Positions 21,565 to 33,825 of a DNA stretch of 64,000 bases are shown here, piece by piece. The notes under the pieces are model-generated. The model was not told where the DNA came from. It saw only the letters and a program-made list of their open reading frames with translations, and made no database searches. This DNA is from Siphonodentalium dalli (taxonomy: Eukaryota; Mollusca; Scaphopoda; Gadilida; Siphonodentaliidae): positions 200,838,978-200,902,977 of the forward strand of contig CP136066.1 of NCBI GenBank assembly GCA_032622095.1, given 5' to 3'. Every line of letters starts with the position of its first letter. The first letter of the stretch is position 1. The translations under genes and the position numbers were made by a program.

Positions 21565-24500
21565 ATGAAAGAGTGTTTTGTATGTGTTCTGCTGCCTGTG
21601 ATCATAATATCTAGTTCAGGCCAGTCAGGTGAGTAAAATTCCAGACATTAGTTACAGCCATGCAGTCGTTCACATGACAAGGTATGTGGCGACAGAGGTG
21701 GTATGGTGTGGTATTTCTCAGTTCCAATCGACAAGATTTTGTTAGGAGTTCATAAAAGAAGGTATGTCCCAATAGTGTTTCGTTATGTATTTAATTCGTA
21801 ACTGATTCAGGTTTGTGCATTTCATGATGAAGTGATATTCATCGCCCACTTCATTTTTACACATACAACATAATTTGTTCTTTGTTCCACGCTTACCCCA
21901 TCTACATGTTTCCACCTCCAGTCTATGATTACACGTACGTATTTTGATCAGATACTTTCTAAGATTAAAAGGCAAGTCCAGCATATAATATTCTAAACGG
22001 TTGTTTCTAGTTCTTTATAAAAAAAAGTTCCTGTTGATGAACCATTTATATCTATCCACCACTGCTGAGTAAATTGGTCTCTCAAGATAACGGAAATTTC
22101 TTTTTTTCTGGCTGTTTGGTGATTCTGATTGGTCGGACCATGCAACACCGAGGCCAACTAAATGTAAAATAATTTTGATACTACCGACATTTCTGAAGGT
22201 TTTACCTTCATATTCCATCAGTTCAAATAAAATAGTGTACAGTTTCTTCGCTAGGACTGAGCCTTCTCCCTTCATAACACTCGACAATAACCTATCATCC
22301 TTTGTTTTGCTATAATATTCAATAGATATCTCCCTAGCTCGCCGTATACCATATAAGTCGGCGTGCTAGTCTTCATGTGCATTAAAAGTTTTAAAAATTT
22401 CAAATGAACACTCTCAATCACTTTCATATTTTCAAATCCCCAAAATTCGCAGCCGTATAACAGAATCGAGTCGAATAATTTGTCTACAGACAAGTCTAGC
22501 TTATTGATTTTACTTAACAAACCATACATAGCTTTCGTGGCGGTGTCCTTGATAGCGTTTAGAGCGTTATGAAATCGCCCTGTATAAAATAATTTAACTC
22601 ACAGGCGGTCCCAGGTACGGGAATTCATCAACGATATCGAGTATTTGGTCACATAATCTGAATTCCGCATCTGTCTCTACCCTCTCCCTGCTGAAAATTC
22701 ATTCATGCACCTTAACACATAAAGATAATATAATATGTGACGACTCACACAACAATTCATTCACACACCTTAACACATAAAGAAAATATAACATGGCACG
22801 ACTCACACAACAATTCATTCACCCACTTTTCACACGATATGCAGTGGTGTGTTATATGTACATATATTATGTTTAAGGCCGCAGAGACCTTTGTACAAAA
22901 TAACGTTTACATAAAATATATAATAATACAAGGGATGCCACCTGGTGGTATCCAATTTCGTAAAAACTGCAGGGCTATTTAAAGGTACTCAATCCGATAA
23001 AACTCATCTCAATTACTATTTCAATGGCTTCGGGTGTCAAAAATATTTGATTCGAGTCGAGGAAGTCACCCATCAAAGCTCAGATTTGTTAGATCGATTT
23101 TAGAAATCAATTATTTTCATTATCGGGAATTCTTTCTGGCCCAGTACGTAGTCAAAATTGCGTTATTATTACCACTTGATTTTAGAGTTATCCATCCTTG
23201 TCTGTTTGAATAGAGTTTTTGTGTACTCATCTCGAGCAGGTTTCAAAATTGACGACAATTATTAGTACTCATCTCGAGAAATTAACAAATTTCAAAAATC
23301 AATATCTAATAACTCTGAGCTTTGTTTGATGGGTTCCTCGACTCGAATCAAATATTTTTTACCCCCAAAGCCAAAGAAATAGTAATATAGGACCCTCTGA
23401 TCGGATTGTTGTTGTTGGAATCTGTTGAGATGGGGACCCTCTGTTCTGATTGAGTACCTTTAATATACACTATTTTAACTGCGTCAGCCGATGATATCAA
23501 CATAATCTTGTACATTTATTGTGCAATAGTAAATGTATAGTAAATAAGTGACAGTATTCTTTAAGGTGATTTATTTTTTTTGGCATTTGTTTTCGCTTCA
23601 GAATGTGCACACGCGGCTGCGTTGGGTTAAACATCTGCCGATCGTGGTCGGTCTTTCATTGTGTGATCGCAGTATCTAATTTTTTTCAAATCAGAAGAAT
23701 TTGGATGCATATGCACGTCGTGGTAATACATTTGTTTCATTTTTTTTCAGATTGGTTAAGTAAACCTGCTGCAAATGTGACTGCCTACAATGGTGTAAAT
23801 ATTAACCTGGGCTGGAATTACAGTGGGACATCAAGATCTGTCAGCTTTTACAAAGATGGCACGAGAATAGCATATAGTTTCAACTCTCCTGATGATCCTG
23901 TTGTTCAAGCTGGTTTTGTGGGAAAAGTTGAGTTTATCGGTGACACACAAGCAGGAAACGCTACAATAAAACTAGTTAGTCCAGTTCCTGCTGACTCCGG
24001 GGTGTATACTATAAATGTTATTGTGGAGCAAACTGGCCTCATGTCAGGAACCGCTACAGTCGCCGTAGCTGGTGAGTCAAGTTATATTGGTTCATTTCAG
24101 ACGTTAATATGCGATAACTGCAATGTGTAAGCTATAACACTAATTTTAATTATGTTTTACCCAATTTATAATAACGGTACGATAGCACAACATGATTACA
24201 TAGAAATTACATAGAAATTAATCAATTGGTTTCAATGATTATGCAACATACTTTACGAAGGGGAGTCGCGGGCTTGGTATACTACCGATATGTCCGACTC
24301 CAAGTGAATTATGTCATATATAATCATCGAAATAAATTGATTATGCTGTTTATTACACAATTTCTATTAAAATTCATTAATTTTAGCTATATAGTCATCG
24401 ATCCTCGTTCATCCATTCGTCCATTGAGCCGTCCATCTGTCAACAATCGTCTTCTTCTCCAGAGCCATAAGACCGAGTTCCTGCATGTTGTATTCAGTGT

Positions 24501-25572
24501 GGGTGTTCCCTGAGTGACGCACATTCAGATTTGTTAAAATGAGGTCACCAGGGCCACAACTCTTTCCATCCATAGTAATTCTTAAAGTAACTTCTTCTCC
24601 AGAACCATTAGACCGAATGGATTCAGAGTTGGTGTAGATGTTCCCTAGGTGACTTAGATTCAGGCAGGTTTGTTCAAATGGGGTCACCAGGTCAAAAGGT
24701 TGTGAAACCAGGACGACCATAACTATGTCCCACCATAGTAATTCTTGAAACGACGTCTTTAGAACCATGATCCCACCAACCATCAGGCCGATTTAGCTTA
24801 TATTTGGTATGGAGGTTCCCCGTGTGACTGGGATTCAAATCTGTTCAAATGAGGTTACCAAGTCAAATGGCCATGGTCATGGTGTGTATATTGATGTAAA
24901 GAGGTCACTTCTGTTGGATATGCATGCTTTCCTAGTCATCTAATCCAATCAGATGGGTGGTCCGTTGGCTTGGTCGGCTGCCTGTTCAGACAGACTAATC
25001 TAATCAAACTAATCCCTGTGTTGTGACCTGCTTGTCATCTGGTCTGGTTGTACGATATCCATGAGATGTTTTATTGGGCCAATTTTGACATGTTTACATT
25101 GAGTCTAAGGAAACATGTAATTTAGAAGTCTCAAAATTGGGATACGTTGAAGTTTCGGGTGTCAAAATTATGTTTTATCTAGCTTGTTTAGCATGTAGAC
25201 ACACTTGGATACAGCTAAAAGTTGTTTATTACTTATATTTGTTTCTATTAGAAATTTTCTAAATTTGAGATTCCATATTCCTTAATGAACGATGTATAAA
25301 ATAACTGACTACGGCATCTGACTGCGATTGTGTTATGTGTTATGTTGTATTGAGTTATGGAATATATTTTAGATTTAATTTGGGAAAATGCTTACTTTGT
25401 TCGGCGAATCATGTTTAGGGTATACATAACGAAACGACTGATAACATTGTGTAAATATTTAGTTTTGTCAATTCTTGTTACAGATCCTGTGGATACAGGT
25501 ACATGTGTGTATCCTTCTGTAGCTCTTGTCTTCACAATGCTGGCATTCTGGTTTACCAATGCCTGCATATAA
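21565..25572 (+). CDS. Cysteine-less Ig V-domain surface protein (three exons)
   Basis: Predicted 157-aa protein. Exon 1 (21565-21628) begins MKECFVCVLLPVIIISSSGQ, a signal peptide, and ends at a GTGAGT donor. Exon 2 (23751-24071) follows a TTTTTTTCAG acceptor, is 321 bp, and encodes one V-type Ig domain: GVNINLGW (B strand), SVSFYKDG (C), NATIKL (E) and ADSGVYTINV (F). It ends at another GTGAGT. Exon 3 (25484-25572) encodes PVDTGTCVYPSV then a hydrophobic run ending NACI and stop TAA. With no cytoplasmic tail, a GPI anchor is more likely than a transmembrane helix. Both introns are phase 1, typical of Ig-domain exons. The usual B- and F-strand cysteines are missing, as in CD2- and CEACAM-type N-terminal V domains. 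An AATAAA lies at about 25578. Function is unknown; adhesion or recognition is inferred. Other exons or splice forms are possible. Confidence 0.75.
21742..22690 (-). mobile_element. Decayed LINE 3' fragment in intron 1 of the Ig gene
   Basis: Minus-strand frames broken by shifts encode, in order, DEFPYLG, ILLYGCEFWGFENM, YMVYGELGRYLL and a zinc-knuckle-like CCMCKNEVGDEYHFIMKC. This is the region after the reverse transcriptase in a non-LTR retrotransposon. The catalytic part is absent, so it is 5'-truncated. It lies antisense inside the first intron of the Ig-domain gene. Confidence 0.75.
22690..22830 (+). repeat. Two to three copies of a ~65-bp direct repeat
   Basis: CACCTTAACACATAAAG and CGACTCACACAACAATTCATT recur in tandem with small changes. 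Confidence 0.7.
22983..23459. mobile_element. TTAA-flanked MITE, copy C1
   Basis: The element begins AGGTACTCAATCCGAT and ends with the matching inverted TTGAGTACCT. TTAA lies directly outside both ends (22979-22982 and 23460-23463). Inside are long subterminal inverted repeats sharing ATTTGATTCGAGTCGAGGAA and a GGCTT(C/T)GGG-type motif. It sits in intron 1 of the Ig gene. Related copies are at 30012, 31728, 35505 and 61950. A TTAA duplication is the hallmark of piggyBac-type (also Kolobok) insertion, but the end sequence is not the usual CCC-type piggyBac terminus. Confidence 0.8.
24400..24880 (+). repeat. Degenerate ~140-bp tandem repeat in intron 2
   Basis: CTTCTTCTCCAGA(G/A)CCAT(A/T)AGACCGA occurs at about 24451 and 24592 with a weaker third copy near 24753. 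Each is followed by GTGTTCCCT(G/A)(A/G)GTGAC-type and TTGTT(A/C)AAATG(A/G)GGTCACCAGG-type sequence. Short frames here derive from the repeat. Confidence 0.65.
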
Positions 25573-26640
25573 GTGGAAATAAAAGGTTAGTTATATATTA
25601 ATATTTAACTATATTATATTAAAATACAGAGCCTTGTTTTCCAGAGAATTTCAATTTGTTGCACTATCACAAAATGAATGTAAACAATACATTAAACGAT
25701 CGTATCATTGCTCTACCCATTTCTATCACAGTAAATGAAATGTCACTTTGAAGACAGATTAATTGCGGACATGTCAGATGTTTAATCACAATCATAGGTT
25801 TACGTGAATGCCCGGTCTCCTATAGGGCAGGCCTCGTTCCAAAACAGCATCATCACAATCGATATCCCAAGCTGCATGTTGTGGACCGAGGAGACTTGGT
25901 CCATCCATCGTCCAGATTGTTATCAGCAATTAATTTTGATATGTATGTTCGGAATAGGCAACATCAGCTCAAAAGCTCAACCAAAATATGCAATGGGTTA
26001 CACGCAACTAAATAATTTCCAATATGCGGCAGTATTAGTGTTAAGCCATGTCCACGATACATTATGAAAATAAGCTAAACTTGAGATATATATTGTGATG
26101 AATAATACTCCGCATCAGACATAATTTGCCAAAACAAAAAAACAAGAGTTTTCTCCGTGAGTTTGTTTGCCCATATAAGAGTGTATTTGGATGAATATTG
26201 CTCAACTCAAGTATAAGAGGAATACAAGTACGGGTACATCATACACATACATGGTGGAGTTGTAATAACAATAACACCCACTGAATCGAAAATAGACATT
26301 GCGTTATCAGCTTCGATTGAGCTTTGACCGGATAATACCTGCATTTGGAAAAGGTTATATCCGGTCCATCGTGTGGGTAAATGATTCTTCTATAAGATGA
26401 ATGTATAAAACAAATTATGCCAATATGCCCATTTTTTTTCCAAAAAGACAAATGATATGTGGTGAAATACGCCATCTTGTCTGCAGTCCCGGGGTGCAAA
26501 GGGCGACCAATTTCTCCTGGACTACGCTATATTCTTGGTTGCTATTTTGAAGACTTCTGGGTGGCCTTGACCTTCCGAGTTCCGCCATTTAATGGGCCAT
26601 TGGTTAAGCATTGACCCCATAGATTATAATAGCCCATTCA
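25573..26640. other. Downstream of the Ig gene, no further gene seen
   Basis: Contains the probable 3' UTR start of the Ig gene (AATAAA near 25578). I see no other supported exon or repeat. Confidence 0.3.
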
Positions 26641-26649
26641 CATAACTGA

Positions 26650-27660
26650 AGTTAAAGCTATTGCCATGGGTTGGCATCAAGTCTGCTTCTGGACGTGCGT
26701 CCGTCCGTCAGCAATTTCCGTTAGCACATCTCTCATTTGATCATCATCACACTTCACATGTATCTTCGGGTGACCTCTATATGGGGGGTGACATCGATTT
26801 GTTTTCGATATTCGTTAAAAAACATGACCTCCAGCAGCCATCTTGGATTTCAAATTTGAATCTATCGGCCCAGCCTGCAGCCCGCATGTATTGGAGAATT
26901 GTTTTGAAATTTAACAGGCATGTTGTCGATAGCCTCTAGATGGGAGATATCGAATTTGAACAAGTTTCGATGAAAAAAATGGCTGCCGGCAGCCATTTTT
27001 GATTTTAATCTTTGTATGACTAAATCCTTCAGCACACCATACAGGTCACCTCCCTCATCCGATCATCACCAAACTTCATATAGATCTTCGGGGTGACCTC
27101 TAGATGGAAGCTATACATTTTTTCTGAAATTTGTCGAAAAACATGACCGCCAGCAGCCATCATAAGATTTGAAATTTGAAACCATTGGCACACCCTGCAG
27201 CCTCAACTTAAAGTCAAGTTTGAACTATTGCCTCCGTCCGTCCATCAACAATTTCCGCTATCACACCCTACAGGTCACATCTCGTATCCGATTGTCACCA
27301 AACTTCATATGGATCTTCTGGGTGACATCTAGATGGGAGCCATCTATTTTCCCCAAAATTCGTTAAACACGCTGCAGCCATCTTGGGGTTTACTCTTTGC
27401 ATGACTAAATCCGTTGGCACACCCTACATACCATATCCCTAATCTGATGTTCATCAAACTCCATATGGATCTTCGGGATGACCTCGAGATGGGAGCTTCT
27501 TATTTTGGCCAAAATGCATTGAAAAACACTCTTTATATGACTTAATCCTTTGGCGTACCTTACAGAGCACATCCGATCATCACCAAACTTCATATGGATC
27601 TTCAGGGTGAAATCTAGTTTACTTTCCTTATTCTTTATCATTCTAATCATTGCTCAAAAT
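26650..27660 (+). repeat. Degenerate ~200-bp repeat family in tandem
   Basis: At least four diverged copies contain CACCAAACTTCATATGGATCT, GGGTGAC(C/A)TCTAGATGGGAG and CAGCAGCCATCTTGG-type motifs, preceded by CGTCCGTC runs. This type of dispersed repeat is common in mollusc genomes (from general knowledge, not checked here). Confidence 0.7.
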
Positions 27661-28640
27661 TTGTTTTACTCCTTCCGAAGTTGAGCCACAGTGTCATTGA
27701 CACTTTCATTCATTTAGATCCTAATCAATGAAATACTATATTTCAACTGAGAAGTGATGCAAGTTTGGAGTTTGGGATGATACCCGGGAAGATTTGAAAG
27801 GGCCGTCGGCCCTCTCCTACAACCCACTTTTGTATGCCATGATTCCGCTGAAGAGCGTTTGTAGGGTTTGTGAGATTGATATAAGCTCATGCACAGTAGG
27901 TGTTTGCCTACCGTGCATGAGGTGGATGCCACCAAAGCAAGAAGCAAAGCGTGTGTATGTTGTGCATTGATATGTAAATATATTGCGTCGAGTTGTGAAT
28001 AGTTGTACATAGTGTCCTATTTAATGCTTGCATTGACTCCAGTGCCTTAGTCTGTTGTATTCCGGACTTGTACTACGGGCTCAACTCTAGGAAGAGGGTG
28101 CAATGCCAATTGACTTTAGGTCGGTTGGGGCTCATCAACTTTCGATGGTGCAATGCCCGCCTTCCGTACAGTCCTGTGCGAGTGTCAGAACCCGTTGACC
28201 TGGGTGTGTTGTGATGCGCAGACGAGGAAGCAGCTGAGGCCAGACTGTGTTGGTTGGTATGTCTCTGAAGGTGTGAGTACCAAGTAGTGTAGCTGATAAT
28301 TATGTCTTCATATACATTGTAAGCACGGGTGTGGGTGAAAGCACTGAGCAGTGATAAATGCATTTATTTTTAAATACAGAATTTCCATCTCATTACTCCA
28401 TATATTTTCACTGATTTAGATCGAGTGACACCTATAATTGGTTTGGTAATAAAAATGCCTTTGTAATATTTAAGCCTAGCTACGTTATGTGTCATGTGTG
28501 GTTTTACATATTGTTTTTGGGCATTGTCACCAGGGTTCACACCCACATTACATGGTTAACCCTGTATCAATGCATTCACTTATATATGCGAGTCACCCAT
28601 TATGGATGAGTTCACATATATCTGTAACAGTAACTTTACA
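27661..28640. other. Unassigned intergenic stretch
   Basis: Moderately GC-richer than its neighbours, with short minus-strand frames that show no recognisable domain. 28567-28605 is half of the ATTCTCTTATATATGCGAG hairpin family found complete at 33561 and 60053. Confidence 0.3.
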
Positions 28641-28646
28641 TTCCAG

Positions 28647-28750
28647 CGACAGTGAAAACCGAGAAAGAAGAAGAAAATGAAATACATTCAGACGATGAAC
28701 AGGTGTCTAGGATTGACGTCATTCACTCTTGTCATATCCGATCGAGATAA
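28647..28750 (+). CDS. Candidate acidic exon (weak)
   Basis: After a TTACATTCCAG acceptor, a frame reads TVKTEKEEENEIHSDDEQ. It then either splices at CAG|GTGTCT (28702) or runs on to TAA at 28748-28750. If entered in phase 1 it is frame-compatible with the exon 2 donor of the Ig gene, so it could be an alternative 3' exon 3 kb downstream. It could equally be a chance acidic frame. I recognise no domain. Confidence 0.22.
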
Positions 28751-29271
28751 AAAAAAACTTTCTTCTTTGTTGATCGCCAGTTGGGTGTGTCACCCACTTC
28801 TGGTACGCAGGATTCACAATCGGCTGTTAACTGATACTCGGGATTATTACTGCCAGTATTCAGGATTCAACATCGTTGGTGGTGCGCAGCTGTTACAGCA
28901 CACAATTTGACAAATCCTCATTATTTCTTAACCCAAAATGGACAACAAATTGTGTAGTTCAGTCTCATACCTCATAATGTGTCTTAATTGCATGATTAAC
29001 CCCTCTCTAGTAACTCGTATTCAGGATCCAGGCGAGTATAGGGCGTGACACCCTCATATATTTGGACTATAAGTACTCATATTTATTATTTTGTACTGAA
29101 CATTGCTCAATTAAGTTGTCCTGCTAATTTCCTATGATTGTTATGTGCAGTAAATGTTCCTTTGTTTTTTTTTTAATTCTCAGTTTAGCCGTGTTTGGGT
29201 AATTAAAGAGATTTGAAAAAGGTGGTGTGTGTATGAAATATTCAAGAACATAATTAAATATGTTTAAAGAG

Positions 29272-29648
29272 ATTAAAGTGATGTAAAACAATCCGGTATG
29301 GTGATCAAATAGAAATGGAGAATAATCTTGTTCAAAGTAATAATTCTTACAAATAGTATATCCAAATTGACAAAACACACCATCATTCTTATATATGAAT
29401 TAAACGCAGTGACTCTTGGTGGCGAAATCGTTTTCGTTAGTTTATCGCCGATAGATGCGTCCCGAATCGAGTAGTAAATATTTACAACTGAGCGTAGTTC
29501 TGACGATGTTTTCTATGGAGTGGTACGGTCGATTTGCTTCAAATTTTCGGCGATGTTAGTAGAATGTTAGATTCCTCCAGTTGTCATAGAGCCTGAATAC
29601 TAACTTATCAGTTTGACGCACCCGAACAAGTACATAATATGTCTTTAA
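29272..29648 (+). repeat. Dispersed repeat D, copy 1
   Basis: About 380 bp, highly similar in the same orientation to 62658-63054. Shared words include GCAGTGACTCTTGGTGGCG, GTAAATATTTACA and CATAATATGTCTTTAA. Both copies start after TTAA and end before TTAA, hinting at a TTAA-inserting non-autonomous element, though the ends are not clear inverted repeats. Confidence 0.75.
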
Positions 29649-29804
29649 AAATGACAGCAAAATGTTGGTTTTATTTTGTCCGTTCAAGCAGACAGCTCCG
29701 CCACCAGTTGACTGATATCAATGGAATTTGGTACGGATATTCACTACTATGATGGCAATCAAATGAGTGTTCAATCGTTTTGTTCTTGTTTTCCGTTTTA
29801 GAGT

Positions 29805-29893
29805 TATTTATCTTTGTTTACATGAAAATGTTGGGGGGGGGGGGTTAGAGTTATTTATCTTTGTTTATACGAAAATGTTGGCGGGGGGTTCCG
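29805..29893 (+). repeat. Two direct copies around poly-G runs
   Basis: GAGTTATTTATCTTTGTTTA followed by GAAAATGTTGG and a G run is repeated twice. Confidence 0.8.
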
Positions 29894-30011
29894 TCCGAGG
29901 AGAAATCTCAACCATACTTTGTCGTTTTGACTTTGCCACTGTGTTGGGTATGCCAACAACGCCGGTGCCGGTGTCTAACGTTTTAATATCAAACACAATA
30001 TGTCGAATTAA

Positions 30012-30477
30012 AGGTAATCAATCCGATCAGACGGTCCCCGTACCATCAAGATACAACAACAGCAACAACATTTTTTTTCAAAATACTCTTTAGTTATCAG
30101 AATAGATTTATTGCAACAACATAATGCTAACCATGCGCTGTCGCTATGGTATAAAATTCCCCAAAACTTGTTATTTATCAACATTGTGTTCAACAGCATA
30201 CATATGGCCGTATTATCACTGAAGTATCACGAAATTTGACCCTATTACAACTTGATTTTAGAGTTATCCATCTTCATCCGCAATTTTCCCCAAGACCCTC
30301 CGTTTGACCACGTGTTTCTGTGCCACATATTATTAGACATAAAAAATATATAAGCTTCAAAAATCGATATCTGATCACTCTCAGTCTTGATGGGTGGATT
30401 CCTCGACTCGAATAAAATGTTTTTTACTCCGAATCCAAAATAATAGTAATTTAGGAGTCTGATCGGATTGAGTACCT
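30012..30477. mobile_element. TTAA-flanked MITE, copy C2
   Basis: Starts AGGTAATCAATCCGATCAGA and ends TCGGATTGAGTACCT, with TTAA at 30008-30011 and 30478-30481. Internal words match C1, C3, C4 and C5. Confidence 0.8.
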
Positions 30478-30963
30478 TTAAAATGTGAACGTCTTCATTA
30501 ATTCATCTGAAGGTAATCATATGTGACACAATTTATTTTATTAGTAAATTATTATCATTTTGTAAGTATATCAGCTGGACAAGGTATTTGTATTGTATCT
30601 GTAATAATCGAAATTGTAAATTATTTGTATTTTTATCAGATACTCAGGCATCTAATCGTCCCATTCATGGGGCTATAATACATGTATATATGGCTTTATA
30701 ACTTTTGCAATGTGTTTCCATAAATTGTTACGGGTCTTCCATTTCTCATCCGATATTCTCTTATATTTTTGTACTCTTATATCATTATTTGTCATTACTA
30801 AGATTCAATAATTGTGATGTATACAGTGGCGACAGTTTTTTTTTTTTGGCTGGTGTCCCACCCCTTCAACTTTGGCAAAACAAATTTAAAGGTCGAAATG
30901 TCATGCCTGGCCCAAACTTAGTTGGAAATTTTACACCAAAAAAAGGTCAAACTTGTTATGGTA

Positions 30964-31096
30964 CAGTAATGCCCTAAATAATCGACTCACTCAGAGCTTT
31001 CCGATGAATGGCAACAAGCCATATTTCCGACTAAATACTGAAAAATTACCTATAATTATGCTGCGGTTAAGGAGTCGATTATTTACGGCATTACTG
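30964..31096. mobile_element. Mariner-like MITE, copy F1
   Basis: A 133-bp element with ends CAGTAATGCCCTAAATAATCG and the complement GGCATTACTG, flanked by TA on both sides (30962-30963 and 31097-31098). CAGT-type ends with TA duplication fit the Tc1/mariner superfamily. A longer, near-perfect palindromic relative is at 60663-60862. About 500 bp to the left (30478-30963) shows no gene. Confidence 0.75.
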
Positions 31097-31232
31097 TAGT
31101 TAAATTTTCAATCGAGTATATAGTGTCATTGTCATGCTTTTTCTCAAATTTTTAAGTTTGTGGAACCAGTTGGAAAGTTCCAATTATAATTCATTTGGAA
31201 TTCAAAGTTGGACACCCCCAGCGGAGAAACGT

Positions 31233-31411
31233 TAGCCACGTCCCAAGATGTATATTTATTGTTGTTTTATTTATGTCAACGACATATAATTTTGTCTTCC
31301 ATTGCGTGTCTTTATTAACTTGTTAGCCACGTCCCAAGATGTATATTTATTGTTGTTTGATTTATGTCAACGACATATAATTTCCTCTTCCATTACGTGT
31401 CTTTATTGACG
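31233..31411 (+). repeat. Direct duplication, ~88-bp unit twice
   Basis: GTTAGCCACGTCCCAAGATG begins each of two nearly identical adjacent copies. Confidence 0.9.
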
Positions 31412-31727
31412 TGTCCATATAACAGTTACATATTAGTTTAGCCAAATTGTGTTGGTCCTTAACTAATCCGAACACATCAAGGCAACAACCACTTAAGAAC
31501 TGGAGTAGTTCAAGATGGAGTTTACTTATCTCTTCCCTAAACTTTCTGTATTGATTTTTGAGTGTAGCATATTACATTTGAGCAAGAGAGTACAATACAA
31601 GGAGCTTCTGTCTTGAGGAAATAATATGTTTCCTCCAATTATTTTCTATGAACCGGGACAGAAAATGTGTCTATTTTTATAACATTACAATATCTTTATT
31701 GGAATTCTATCTTCTAAAACACTTTAA

Positions 31728-32195
31728 AGGTACTCAATCCGTAAAGAGGGTCCCCATCTCAACAGATTCCAACAACAACAATCCGATCAGAGGGTCCTAT
31801 ATTACTATTTCTTTGGCTTTGGGGGTAAAAAATATTTGATTCGAGTCGAGGAACCCATCAAACAAAGCTCAGAGTTATTAGATATTGATTTTTGAAATTT
31901 GTTCTGTTCTCGAGATGAGTACTAATAACTGCCGTAATCTGCTCTGGATGTGTACTTCAAATCTATTCAAACAGACAAGGATGGATAACTCTAAAATCAA
32001 GTGGTAATTTTAACGCAATTTTGACTGAGTTCTGGGCCAGATAGTATTCCCGATATTGAAAAATAATAGATTTCTAAAATCGATATCTAACAAATCTGAG
32101 CTTTGATGGGTGACTTCCTCGACTCGAATCAATATTTTTGACCCCCGAAGCCATTGAAATAGTAATTGAGAGGAGTTTTATCGGATTGAGTACCT
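31728..32195. mobile_element. TTAA-flanked MITE, copy C3
   Basis: Ends AGGTACTCAATCCGTAA and GATTGAGTACCT, with TTAA at 31724-31727 and 32196-32199. It lies in the opposite orientation to C1, and the two are close in sequence. Confidence 0.8.
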
Positions 32196-32262
32196 TTAAA
32201 AGTTAAATAATTGCAACATCAGATGTTTGTATTATATTTTTGATTATACATGTACTTGTGAA

Positions 32263-32430
32263 AACATAACTTGATAAGGAGTACCATAGAACATTAAAAC
32301 ATGACTTGATAAGGAGTACCATAGAACATTAAAACATGACGTGATAAGGAGTACCATAGAACATTAAAACATGACTTGATAAGGAGTACCATAGAACATT
32401 AAAACATGACTTGATAAGGAGTACCATTGA
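32263..32430 (+). repeat. 35-bp minisatellite, five copies
   Basis: Unit containing ACTTGATAAGGAGTACCATA, starting at 32263, 32298, 32333, 32368 and 32403. The copies are almost identical. Confidence 0.92.
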
Positions 32431-33560
32431 CATTTTGTAGTTGTTATTGGAAGTGTTGTCGGGGAGAGATATACATCATCTTTGAATATAATTCAGAAGA
32501 ATACAGGAGAAGACGGCCCCATATATCACAGAAACATTGTTTAAATCATTTATATGATGATATGAAATATGAAACTTATAACAAAATAACATAACAGATT
32601 ATATTAATACAATTAACAATAAATTCAATCTTTACGGCATCTTCGTCGCTGTCACTGTGTTGTCAGTTATGGGTGCTGAAATATCGGCGCTGTTGTCAAA
32701 TCTCTGTCCATACAGCTGCTGTAGTTTAAATATTTGAACTAATGGCTTCATTCGCTAAGCAGCAATCAACAGTACTTAGCAGCTTCCTTACATTGTCTGC
32801 AGGCAACTATATCAGTGGGTTTATTTTATAACTGAGTCGCTGTCATTGACGTTCAGTTGGGTGCCCAGCTTTTTAAAATTTTCAGTTGGATACCCACCTT
32901 TATGCAATCTCACACAGAACCTGTTAAATTCGTGAATATTTTTTTTTACATATTATGACAATACCAGTGGAGAAGAATTGTAGGCATCGGACATATCTCT
33001 GGGGCCGTCTTCGCGCGGGGCCGTCTTCGTGTGGGTCCGTTTTCGCGCGGGGCCGACTTCTCCAGATACCATTCAGAAGTGATGCAAGAGTCGAGACACA
33101 CTCCTCCCGTATGCTCATATTAAATAATCTTGTTAGAAACAGATATTATTATTTTTTTTATTTTTTTATTTTTACAAATGTTTACCGGTTGTAAAGATTA
33201 AGGCAAAACTGATGGAAGACGGAATTATGTACAGCGTTTTGAGATCTCAAACAAATCTGGTATCCTCTTCCCAACTATGATATATATTTATAGGTTATCA
33301 CCACCATCTGTGTTTTTGCAATCCATATTCAGGTCGACCTACCTTCTCTTGTTTGTAAATCGACGAGTCCAACAAGACGAGTCAATAATGGCACACACAA
33401 GGTAGCGAGACCACAATGCCAATATCGGGAACATACAGGGGGTGTTGACAACCAGTTTATCTTGTTGATTTTGTTTGAGCAAATATTTCATTAAATTTAT
33501 GCCATAAATCCTTTCACGGGGGAATCTGCTCTGGGGCAGCATAAAATACCATGGCAGTGC
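32431..33560. other. No gene seen; short GC-rich repeat inside
   Basis: Three or four variants of GGGGCCGTCTTCGCGC occur at about 32999-33060. The minus frame at 33339-33686 shows no known domain and overlaps a hairpin MITE. Confidence 0.4.
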
Positions 33561-33624
33561 CAGTCCATTCTCATATATATACCAGTCTCCCATAGGAAGC
33601 CTCGCATAATAAGAGAATGCACTG
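33561..33624. repeat. Hairpin MITE, family G
   Basis: CAGTCCATTCTCATATATA is mirrored by ATAAGAGAATGCACTG around a CTCCCATAGGAAGC loop. The same design recurs at 60053-60121 and 60151-60213, with a half copy near 28567. Confidence 0.7.
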
Positions 33625-33825
33625 ACTTGTAAGGTCAAGGTAAATATTGGCAAAGGACTTTCGTGAAAAAAAAAAGGCTCCAGCACTGATAAATAAATCG
33701 GGTCAATGTGACTAGCTTAGGGTTAGTCACAAGTATTTGGGACACGCAGCGTTTTAGGTGCATGTCAAGCCATTTGATTACGCGGTGTGATCACATGTGT
33801 CTTATGTTGTTATTAAAGAAAACAA

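Noticed and set aside
28677-28910. Ig F-strand-like DTRDYYCQYSG
   Set aside because: It coincides with repeat words (GATACTCGGGATT, AGTATTCAGGATTCAAC) seen in the 35.2-kb minisatellite and near 36140. There is no Ig B-strand and no splice support.
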